Shown: positions 38,469 to 49,553 of the stretch, one piece after another | How the letters are laid out: the number at the start of each line of letters is the position of its first letter | How positions within the stretch are numbered: the stretch's first letter is position 1 | Assembly: GCF_038502225.1 (NCBI RefSeq) | Contig: NC_091300.1 | Coordinates: forward strand, 48,460,537 to 48,524,536 | DNA: 64,000 nucleotides | Reading direction: 5' to 3' | DNA from: Cherax quadricarinatus | Taxonomy: Eukaryota > Arthropoda > Malacostraca > Decapoda > Parastacidae | Made by a program: the position numbers and the translations under genes | The notes under the pieces: model-generated | Told to the model about the DNA's origin: nothing | Seen by the model: the letters and a program-made list of their open reading frames with translations, nothing else | The model's database searches: none

Positions 38469-39409
38469 TTACTCTGATTCTGTTAGTCCAGCCTCACTTA
38501 GGAATGTTTTAAGGTCATGTTCTGTAGAGATGAAGTATCTCTTCCCAGTGGGCTGTTTCCTAACTGCGATTTTTCCACCCCTCACAAAGCACTGGTGGAT
38601 TTTTTGAGCATAGCGTAATTTTCTTAGCCGATAAAGGTTTTGTCTTGTTTTGGTAAGGCACTCATTGACGTAAACATCAGATTTCATAGAAATAGATGTT
38701 TTTAGTAGGTTGTTTCTTTGTAGGCTAGTTTGTAATTTTAACAGCACCTTTTTTTACCTGCTTGGTAGCCCATCAGTTTGCAATCCTTTAGGTCATCACT
38801 ACGTATGTTAAGGCGAAAGTGGTCCTTGATAAGCTGTAGGGTGGTCTCCATGCAGGTTTCTTGGGTGACTGTGGCTGGGAGATGATTGCTGTTAACTACA
38901 ACAGCGTCAGATAGCTGCTGTTGGTCATTATGGTCTTGGAAGTTGGTTATGACATTGGCAAGTTGTTGGTCCACTCTTGCTCTTTCCTCTATAATGTTGG
39001 TAGTAAGTAGGGTGACTTGGTCTTTTAGTGTTGATGGTGTCTAGGGACTGGGTGTGGGTGTTGCTTTGTTGTTCCAGAGTGTCTAGTTTATGTTCATGAA
39101 CAGTGATCTTGTTGAGGTAATCTGCATTGCTAGCTTTTAGTTCCTGCATTTCTTGAGTTTGGTGATCGTTTGGTTCTGAATCGTAAGGTGATCTTAACAT
39201 CAAATACTGGGAAGGAGTTATCTTGGACTGTGGCGGCGGCCATGTTTGTTGTTGTCTGTCGTGTGTTGTGGTGATGCCGGTGGGTGATGAGGGTTGTCCT
39301 GGCTGCCAGTACCACAAGTTTTCCTCGTGTTATTACTGCTCTCACCTTTGATGTTAGGAGTCCTTAGCTGGTTATTGTATCTTCTTTTATTGCTCTGACC
39401 CTTGTCCAT
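38469..39409 (-). pseudogene. LINE A ORF1
   Basis: Frames 39317-38928, 38974-38738 and 38747-38469. The first part is Gln/Thr/Pro-rich and then coiled-coil-like. The last part has NLYRLRKLRYAQK and a GGKIAVRK segment typical of the C-terminal domain of ORF1 proteins in this LINE group. ORF1 proteins bind element RNA. Two frameshifts (about 39010 and 38745, the second at a run of A) inactivate it. Confidence 0.65.
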
Positions 39410-39566
39410 TGGCTGTGGCTTCAGGTGAATAGTAGGCGATGGGTGATTGGTGAATGTTGTGGAGTATCACTTCAGTGGCAGCGGGGTAGGAGGCGGTAGT
39501 ACGAGTCCTATTTGTTGGTAATTTGTGAACTTTTGGGTGATTTCTGCAGTTGATTTATATCATTCT

Positions 39567-39634
39567 GGGTATCCACACATGTTAGTGTTATGTGGGTCTT
39601 GAGACCCACATAACACTAACATGTGTGGATACCC
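39567..39634. repeat. Perfect 33-bp palindrome with 2-nt centre
   Basis: 39567-39599 and 39602-39634 are exact reverse complements around TG. It lies in the 5' region of LINE A copy 2. Confidence 0.95.
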
Positions 39635-39719
39635 ACTGGGCTGCTGGGAACCTCAGGTAGAAGTAAAAATAAGAGGACAAGGTTCCTGTTGCCGCTGCCG
39701 CTGCCAACATCAAGGAAGG

Positions 39720-39895
39720 ACAAGGTTGGACAAGTCTTGAAGAATTCCTTGTATCAAGATCCCATGATGTTGCAGTGACTGGCAGATGTGATACACGGTT
39801 TAAAACCGACAAGTTAAAGATTGAGACACCCACGTAACTTATGGGAATCTTTATTGAAGAAACGTTTCGCCACACAGTGGTTTCATCAGTGCCCC
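39720..39895 (-). mobile_element. Hammerhead-like repeat, continuation after LINE A
   Basis: Matches 41150-41470 in reverse. Ends at 39893 where SINE S1 begins. Confidence 0.65.
39849..39889 (-). ncRNA. Hammerhead-ribozyme-like core
   Basis: Minus strand: CUGAUGA exact (39889-39883), AA, a CCAC-UGU-GUGG stem, C, GAA, ACGU, U, then UCUU and CAAUAAAG. The upstream stem I partner is lost at the SINE junction. Confidence 0.45.
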
Positions 39896-40377
39896 GTGGC
39901 CTGATCGCTAAAGCTCACGTTTCACACGGCGAGGGTTTGTGTTAGAGATGTAGTGAATGTGAAAATTAAGATATGTAGATGTAAGAAATTGTGTGGATGT
40001 TCCGCAGATTCGGATGAGGATGTATATGAGGATATCTGTTTACAGTAAAATGCAGATGCAGATGCGGATGTGGATGTAAGAAATTGTGCGGATGGTCTTC
40101 AAATGCAGATGCGGATATCCAATACATCACTAGTCTGCATTTGATTCCCAGTGTGGGTAGAAACATTGGGCGTGTTTCCTTACACCAGTTGTCTATGTTC
40201 ACCTAACAGTAAAATGGGTACCTAGGAATTAGTCGATTGGCGTGGGTCGCATCCTGGGACAATGACCTAATTTGCCCGATATGCTCTGCATAACAAAGGG
40301 CTTTCTATACAGTAGTTTGTCTTTGATGTCAACTAGGCCTGTATATCATGTACATGTACTTTTAGTAAATAAAGTTG

Positions 40378-40443
<66 letters not shown>

Positions 40444-40445
40444 GT
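39893..40445 (+). mobile_element. tRNA-derived SINE, family S1, interrupted
   Basis: The head starts at 39893 (GTGGCCTGATCGCTAAAG). About 185 bp of a GGATG/GCAGATG-rich repeat (39944-40128) interrupts it before the B box. The body runs from 40140 and ends AATAAAGTTGTTG followed by (ATT)n. The body matches the minus-strand copy at 6528-6833. Confidence 0.75.
40376..40442. repeat. (ATT)n tail of SINE S1
   Basis: About 20 ATT units directly after the SINE body. Confidence 0.95.
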
Positions 40446-41080
40446 ATGCAAAGAAGAATGATGAACAAGACGAGTTTGAGGTAATCAGTCCCTCAGCCTT
40501 GAGTCGATGTAATCAGTCCCTCAGCCTTGAGTCGATGTAATCAGTCCATCAATCTCGAAAAGAATACAACATATGTGCAAAGAAGTAGCTTATATACAGC
40601 AGACAGATGATGTGAAGCAGTCGTAGGAGGTATCATACTTGTGAAATCCAAATGTGAATGTAGGTCTTCGTTTAAAGGTTGGAGGAATTCCTTGTATCAA
40701 GATCCTATGATGTTGCAGTGTCTTACAGATGTGATGCATAAGTGCATAAGTGATTGCATGTCTTAATTATCAACTTGTTGGTTTTAAATCATTGTGTGGT
40801 GTTAAATCATTTGTCACATCTGTCAGACACTGCAACATTATGGGATATTGATATAAGGAATTCTTCAACACTTGTCCAACCTTTGGACGAAGACCTATTT
40901 CCACATTTGGATTTGACAAATATGATACCTCCTACGATTGCTTCACATCACCTGTCTACAGTATATAAGCCACTACTTCGCAAATATACTGTATTCTTTC
41001 CAAGATTGATGAACTGATTACATCAACTCAAGGCTAAGCGACTGATTATCTCAAACTCCTCCTCTCCTTACACCTTTCTG

Positions 41081-41132
41081 CTTTGTATTGTATTGATGAA
41101 ACCACTGTGTGGCGAAACGTTTCTTCAATAAA
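41081..41132 (+). ncRNA. Hammerhead-like core, first tandem unit
   Basis: Same layout as the next unit: CTTTGTATTG, TTGATGA (C3 changed to U), stem CCAC-TGT-GTGG, C, GAA, ACGT, T, then CAATAAAG. Confidence 0.45.
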
Positions 41133-41413
41133 GATTCCCATATGTTGCATAAGTTTCTCAATCTTCAACTTGTCGGTTTTAAACCATTTATCATGGGATC
41201 TTGATACAAGGAATTCTTCAACACTTGTCCAACCTTTGGACGATGACCTACTTACACCAGTGGATGGTTCCACTATGACCCCGCCTCCTCCTGCTTCGAC
41301 TCACCTGACTACAGCCCTATGCTGTACTTTCTACAAGATTAATGGACTGACCACATTGACTACAGGCTGAGAGATTGATTACCTCAAACTACTCCTCTCC
41401 TTACACCTTTCTG

Positions 41414-41466
41414 CTTTGTATTGTACTGATGAAGCCACTGTGTGGCGAAACGTTTCTTCAATAAAG
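41414..41466 (+). ncRNA. Hammerhead-ribozyme-like motif, best copy of the repeat
   Basis: CUUU and AUUG (41414-41417, 41420-41423) can pair with AAAG and CAAU (41463-41466, 41459-41462) as stem I. CUGAUGA is exact at 41426-41432. One extra A precedes stem II GCCAC-UGU-GUGGC (41434-41446). GAA follows at 41447-41449, then palindromic ACGU (41450-41453) with A15.1 and U16.1 in place, then U as H17. The departures from consensus are the extra A and an unpaired stretch in stem I next to the core. Confidence 0.5.
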
Positions 41467-41499
41467 ATTCCCATATGTTGCATAACTTTCTCAATCTTC

Positions 41500-42790
41500 A
41501 ATAAATGACATGCCCATGCACTCTGCCTCAGGTCGACTCGTGGAACTCTGTGTTCATAAAGAACCTTTAGCTTTCTATGACAAAGTCTTAGATGCTCTCG
41601 TGTACACAGACCTTGCGAAACCCTTTGACAAGTGAGACCATGGTGTAAGAGCGAGAAAAAATGCGTGAAAAAGGAATATCAGAAAAAGTTCGTATATGGG
41701 TCTATAACTTCGTAAGAGAACACATACAGTAATAGTAAACAGAGTAAAGTCTGAGGCGGCTAAAGTGAAGAGCTCTGTTCCACAAGGCTCAGTACTCACA
41801 CCCATCCTGATCCTTATCCTCATATCTGACATAGGGATGTTAGCCTCAGCACCGTGTCTTCCTTTGTGGATTATACCCGAATTTGCATGGCAGTGTCCTC
41901 CATCGAACACGCTGCAAGACTACAAGCGGACATCAACCAAATCTTTAAATAGGCCACAGAAAACAATGTGAAGTTCAATGAAAAAAAAATTCACTCCGAT
42001 ATGGAACACTTGAGGAAATTAAAATTATATTGGAGTGTAAAATAAATACAGTCACACAATAGAGCAGAAAACTAATCTGAAGGACCTGGGAGTGATAATG
42101 TCAGAGGATCTCACTTTCAAAGGTCACAACAATGTATTTACCACATCTGCTACAAAAATGATAGGATGGATAATAAGAACCTTCAAATCTAGGGACGTCA
42201 AGCCTATTATGATTTTCTTCAAATCGCTCGTTCTATCTAGTCTGGAATATTGCTGTTCACTAACGGCTTCTCCATGTCAGTGAAATTACTGACATGGAGA
42301 ATGTACAGAGAACTTTCGCAGTACACTTAACTACGATAAAACTTCTAAATTACTGAGAACAGTTGAAGTTCCTTGATTTGTATTCCCTCGAACGCAGGCG
42401 GGAAAGATACCTGATAATATACACATTGAAAATGCTAGAAGGATTAGCACCAAATTTACAAACGAGAATCACTCCTTACAGAAGCAAAAGACTCAGCAAG
42501 TGGTGCAACATCCCTGCAATAAGAAGCAGGAAAATCACTAATAGTAATAGACAATGCAGTAAGTGTCAGGGTCATAAGACTATTTAACTGCCTCCCAGCA
42601 TACATAAGGGTGATTACAAATAGACCCCCTAGTTGTCTTCAAGATGGAGCTGGGGAGGCACCTAAAGTAAGTACCAGACCACCTAGGCTGTAGTTCGTAC
42701 GTCAGTTTACGTGTGGCCAGCAGTACTGCTCGGCTGACCACTCCCTGATCCACTGCGATACCTGGTCACAGACCGGGCCACGGTCTCCTG
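41500..42790 (+). pseudogene. LINE family B, decayed RT to 3' end
   Basis: From DMPMHSASGRLVEL-like codons (about 41507) through VPQGSVLTPILIL (about 41775-41815), a thumb with SLVLSSLEYCC (about 42225-42255) and IYTLKMLEGLAPN (about 42415-42455) to the 3' UTR at 42790. Several frameshifts; the DD box is lost. Confidence 0.75.
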
Positions 42791-42960
42791 CCTTGTCTTT
42801 TAATGAATTAATAATGAGTGAGATTTCACTAGGATTTGTAGGCGCTAGATATAGAGTATATGGGTAATTTCCAGTGAGATAATCTTTCACCTGAGTATCT
42901 GAGTTTGGGATTTTACTCTCTAGTTTTGATCCTACAGTAGAGAAAAGATATTTAGGTTGT
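42790..42960 (-). pseudogene. Fragment of a LINE A relative (endonuclease-RT linker)
   Basis: The minus-strand frame reads KDYLTGNYPYTLYLAPTNP, matching the LINE A linker (GDYLDGNFPNSFYLAPT). Diverged, so an older relative. Confidence 0.6.
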
Positions 42961-43530
42961 TGGAAGAGTCTGTAGGCTGGATGTGAGATTTATCTGGTTT
43001 CATTAAGTTAATATCAATGTTTCTGGATAGTTGTCTAGAGCCCAAAATTTAAGACATTTGAAGATAATATTTCTAAACCATGGGTATGAGGTCCCCTGTC
43101 TGCAAATCAATTAAGGGCTATACTTAAAAATCATCTCATCTCCCAAAATTAGTCATTCCAACACTGTGTTAAATCATTTAACCAGTGTGAAACGGCTCAA
43201 AGTATCTGCAAATATTTATGACCGATTAATCAATTGAAAAATTAATACATACTTAAAGTTGTGCTGTTGTATCATTATAAATTGTACTAATTATAATACA
43301 GTTACTTGCTATGTGCTACCTCACTACTATAAATCTTTTCAATTATAAAACTTGGCTACGTGACTGTAGTAATAAGGTTAAAATAATGAATAATTAAAAT
43401 TTACCACTCTTTATCCTGTCTAGTTTTAAGTAGTCTGTAAACATTAGAATTAGTCGGCCTGAAATGCCCCGGCATGTTAGTAGCTTCCTTTGTACTTAAG
43501 AACTCTCAATAAAATGTACTCACAAATTAT
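42960..43530 (+). mobile_element. Possible LINE 3' end
   Basis: A CCTGAAATGCCCCGGCATG segment (about 43458-43476) and the AATAAA-containing end (about 43509) resemble the 3' region of LINE A (complement of 34205-34230). No coding frame survives. Confidence 0.35.
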
Positions 43531-44400
43531 AACTTTTGCAAAGAAACCAGATTTCTTTTGTTATGTTTGTTAGAAAGTGATTTTTTTTTTTTTTTAGAAA
43601 AATTGTCAGTGTTCTCCGAAGACCATGAGAAAAGCCTGGCTAGTAAATGCCATGAAAATTTGTTGATCTGGTGAGGAATGATAGCACAGATCATGTGAAG
43701 CATGATGGAATAAATCATAAAATTGTCAAAGATGATGTACAGAGTAGGTAAGGAGACTGCACAAAGTGCACAAACATAATGTAGTCTTGAGTGTTCAGTG
43801 TTGGAAGCAATAATGTCAGACAACAAAAATCAACATCTCAAACTTGACTGAAAAGTCATGAAACTTGTAAGAATCTTGTATGTAATATTAACAATTCTAA
43901 GAATAGTTTAGGTATTAATACAGACAATGAAAACTATGTTTTTATTACGGCTAAAATTAAAATTCTGAAATAGATTTGCGGTAACAAATGATGTTTGCAC
44001 ATTAAATTTTCTGTCAATAAAATAAAAATAAGCTGTATTGTAAAAAATAATGTTGAATAATTTACAGTTTATACCTACAATAGCTGAGTTGCTAATGCTG
44101 CATGTTGCCTCAGCCGATCCTTTATTTGTTTATTTAAAGCATATATAGCCACAAGGTCGGTGTCAACGGGGGCACCGCCCCTTCCTATTACAAAGCCACC
44201 TAAGCCCCCTGAATTTTAGGACGAAATCCATCGGACTGAAAATAATCAGTTGTGAAATAAATAAAACGGTACCATAAATTGTGGGCTAATACACGTCTCC
44301 CATTGTTATAATAAAACTCAATGGGTATTTTTTGTTGGGTTCTTTCTGTTCTTTCTGAGAGTCCAGATGATCTACAACCCCGTTTACTTAGTATTTGAAT
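43531..44400. other. AT-rich, nothing recognised
   Basis: No supported gene or repeat apart from a short poly-T at about 43580-43595. Confidence 0.4.
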
Positions 44401-44406
44401 TTAGCA

Positions 44407-46414
44407 TTATTAGTAACATCGTCACAACACTACACTTGCCGACACACTACATTAGTAACATCTTCACAATACTACACTTACCGTCACACTACATTAGTAA
44501 CATCTTCACAACACTACACTTACCGTCACACTACATTAGTAACATCTTCACAACACTACACTTACCGTCACACTACATTAGTAACAACACTACACTTACC
44601 GTCACACACTACACTTACCGTCACACTACATTAGTAACATCTTCACAACACTACACTTACCGTCACACTACATTAGTAACATCTTCACAACACTACACTT
44701 CACACTACATTACTACACTTACCGTCACACTACATTAGTAACATCTTCACAACACTACACTTACCGTCACACTACATTAGTAACATCTTCACAACACTAC
44801 ACTTACCGTCACACTACATTAGTAACATATTCACAATAATACACTTACCGTCACACTACATTAGTAACATCTTCACAATAATACACTTACCGTCACACTA
44901 CATTAATAACATCTTCACAATAATACACTTACCATCACACTACATTAGTAACATCTTCACAACACTACACTTACCGTCACACTACATTAGTAACATCTTC
45001 ACAACACTACACTTACCGTCACACTACATTAGTAACATCTTCACAACACTACACTTACCGTCACACTACATTAGTAACATCTTCACAACACTACACTTAC
45101 CGTCACACTACATTAGTAACATCTTCACAATACTACACTTACCGTCACACTACATTAGTAACATCTTCACAACACTACACTTACCGTCACACTACATTAG
45201 TAACATCTTCACAACACTACACTTACCGTCACACTACATTAGTAACATCTTCACAACACTACACTTACCGTCACACTACATTAGTAACATCTTCACAACA
45301 CTACACTTACCGTCACACTACATTAGTAACATCTTCACAACACTACACTTACCGTCACACTACATTAGTAACATCTTCACAACACTACACTTACCGTCAC
45401 ACTACATTAGTAACATCTTCACAATACTACACTTACCGTCACACTACATTAGTAACATCTTCACAATACTACACTTACCGTCACACTACATTAGTAACAT
45501 CTTCACAACACTACACTTACCGTCACACTACATTAGTAACATCTTCACAACACTACACTTACCGTCACACTACATTAGTAACATCTTCACAACACTACAC
45601 TTACCGTCACACTACATTAGTAACATCTTCACAACACTACACTTACCGTCACACTACATTAGTAACGTCTTCACAATACTACACTTACCGTCACACTACA
45701 TTAGTAACATTTTCACAACACTACACTTACCGTCACACTACATTAGTAACGTCTTCATGACACTACACTTACCGTCACACTACATTAGTAACGTCTTCAC
45801 AATACTACACTTACCGTCACACTACATTAGTAACATCTTCACAACACTACACTTACCGTCACACTACATTAGTAACATCTTCACAACACTACACTTACCG
45901 TCACACTACATTAGTAACATCTTCACAATACTACACTTACCGTCACACTACATTAGTAACATCTTCACAACACTACACTTGCCGTCACACTACATTAGTA
46001 ACGTCTTCACAATACTACACTTACCGTCACACTACATTAGTAACATCTTCACAACACTACACTTACCGTCACACTACATTAGTAACGTCTTCACAACACT
46101 ACACTTACCGTCACACTACATTAGTAACGTCTTCACAATACTACACTTACCGTCACACTACATTAGTAACATCTTCACAACACTACACTTACCGTCACAC
46201 TACATTAGTAACATCTTCACAATACTACACTTACCGTCACACTACATTAGTAACGTCTTCACAATACTACACTTACCGTCACACTACATTAGTAACATCT
46301 TCACAATACTACACTTACCGTCACACTACATTAGTAACGTCTTCACAATACTACACTTACCGTCACACTACATTAGTAATATCTTCACAGTACTACACTT
46401 GCCGTTACACTGTG
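44407..46414. repeat. Minisatellite, 42-bp unit, about 47 copies
   Basis: Unit core ACATTAGTAACATCTTC then ACAACACTACACTTACCGTC. Common variants change ACAACAC to ACAATAC and ACATC to ACGTC; shortened units lie at 44580-44720. Because 42 is a multiple of 3, frames stay open for long stretches (the longest is 45757-46482) and encode a 14-residue repeat. No start context, splice pattern or flanking domain supports a gene. Confidence 0.97.
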
Positions 46415-46489
46415 TGTATCTCGAAGTTTCATACAAACAAAACACGTTACTAGCAGACAGAAGAAACAGTAATTACCTGTAGCTAAATG

Positions 46490-46600
46490 TTACTATGACT
46501 TACCAACAGTGTGTAGTAACTATGACTTCACAACAGTGTACAGTAACTCTGGGTTGCTAACAATGTACAATATCTACGACTAAACGACAGAGACTAGACT
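46490..46600. repeat. Short tandem repeat, about 31-bp units
   Basis: Three to four imperfect units built on AGTAACTATGACTT and CAACAGTGT. Confidence 0.55.
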
Positions 46601-46725
46601 TACTTCCTTCCTTATCATTACGTGCAACTGATAACTTGTGTCGGGCCACACGACACACAACAACCTTATTCTCAGTTTCATGTATATACTCATATTCGCA
46701 TTTTTAAGTATGATCATAGTTGCAC

Positions 46726-48584
<1,859 letters not shown>

Positions 48585-48590
<6 letters not shown>

Positions 48591-48618
48591 CATACCCACA
48601 CATGCACACATACATACC

Positions 48619-48679
<61 letters not shown>

Positions 48680-48713
48680 AGACTCGATCCCTGCAACCAC
48701 AAATAGGTGAGTA

Positions 48714-48747
<34 letters not shown>
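48585..48747. repeat. (CA)n tracts around a 45-bp LINE D 3' end
   Basis: (CA)n-rich to 48675, then a fragment of the LINE D 3' terminus at 48676-48720 (GAGACTCGATCCCTGCAACC onward), then (CA)n at 48715-48747. Confidence 0.85.
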
Positions 48748-48750
<3 letters not shown>

Positions 48751-49550
48751 GTGGTATACAAATGCAGATGGAATAACAAATAAGTATGAGGAGTGGCATG
48801 AAAGAATCAAGGAGACATCCCCAGACATAATAGCACTCACAGAAACAAAACTCACCAGAATAATAACAGATGCAGTCTTTCCACCCAGATATCAAATCCT
48901 CAGGAAAGACAGAGGGAGGAGTTGCACTGCTCATTAAAAACCAGAGGGGTTTTGAGAAAATGGGCGAAAGGGACTACTTGGTAGGAACAATCCAGTCTGA
49001 GGGACATAAGGTGATAATTGCAGTAATGTACAACCCACCACAGAACTGCAGGAGGCCAAGAGAAGAATACGATGAGAGCAACAGAGCAATGGTCGACACA
49101 CTAGCGGAGGTGGCCAGAAGAGAACACATGGGGGGAGCAAAGTTACTAGTTATGGGTGATTTCAATCACAAGGAGATTGACTGGGAAAACCTGGAGCCCC
49201 ATGGGGGTTCCGAAACATGGAGAGCCAAGATGATGGATGTGGTGCTGGAAAACCTCATGCACCAACATGTTAGAGACACTACCAGAGAGAGAGGTGAGGA
49301 TGATCCAGCAAGACTGGACCTTGTATTCACCTTGAGTAGTTCGGACATCGAGGATATCATGTATGAAAGGCCCCTAGGAGCTAGTGATCATGTGGTTCTG
49401 CGCTTTGACTACATAGCTGAGCTTCAAGTGGAGAGAGTAGCAGGAATAGGATGGGAAAAACCAAACTACAAAATGGGGAACTATTCAGGCATGAGGAACT
49501 TCCTGCAAGACATTCAGTGGGAGAGGGAACTGACAGGAAAACCAGTATAA
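48748..49550 (+). pseudogene. LINE D ORF2 APE-type endonuclease
   Basis: The opening codons read VWYTNADGITN and IIALTETKL (catalytic Glu). A one-base deletion near 48905 shifts the frame. The 226-codon frame from 48870 then carries GGVALLIKN, VMYNPPQN, LVMGDFNHKEIDW (Asp and Asn), LDLVFT and GASDHVVL (final Asp-His). A TAA at 49548-49550, probably from CAA, separates it from the downstream RT frame, which is in the same phase. Confidence 0.85.
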
Positions 49551-49553
49551 GAA

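Larger units (their letters stand above)
34085..39720 (-). mobile_element. LINE family A (CR1/Daphne-like), near full-length copy 2
   Basis: Minus strand, about 5.6 kb: 5' region with a perfect palindrome (39567-39634), ORF1 (39409-38469), an AT-rich spacer with 131-bp tandem repeats, ORF2 endonuclease (37417-36411), RT (36105-34825), C-terminal region (34970-34490) and a 3' end AATAAACTTTGAATTTGAA. Several frameshifts. It lies inside a hammerhead-like tandem repeat. Confidence 0.85.
40445..41490. mobile_element. Hammerhead-like repeat units, inverted and tandem
   Basis: 40445-40745 is a minus-oriented unit. 40750-41490 holds two plus-oriented units in tandem, spaced 333 bp core to core (41095 to 41428). 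Units end with the ribozyme-like core followed by ATAAAGATTCCCATATG. No ORF and no reverse transcriptase are present. Tandem copies with a hammerhead at each unit are typical of retrozymes and of the terminal repeats of Penelope-like elements. Family membership is inferred. Confidence 0.65.

Noticed and set aside
44407..46414. CRISPR array
   Set aside because: Units are contiguous without unique spacers and the DNA is eukaryotic.
44367..46482. Open frames of up to 241 codons in the 42-bp array
   Set aside because: Explained by the period being a multiple of three; no flanking coding sequence, signal or conserved start.
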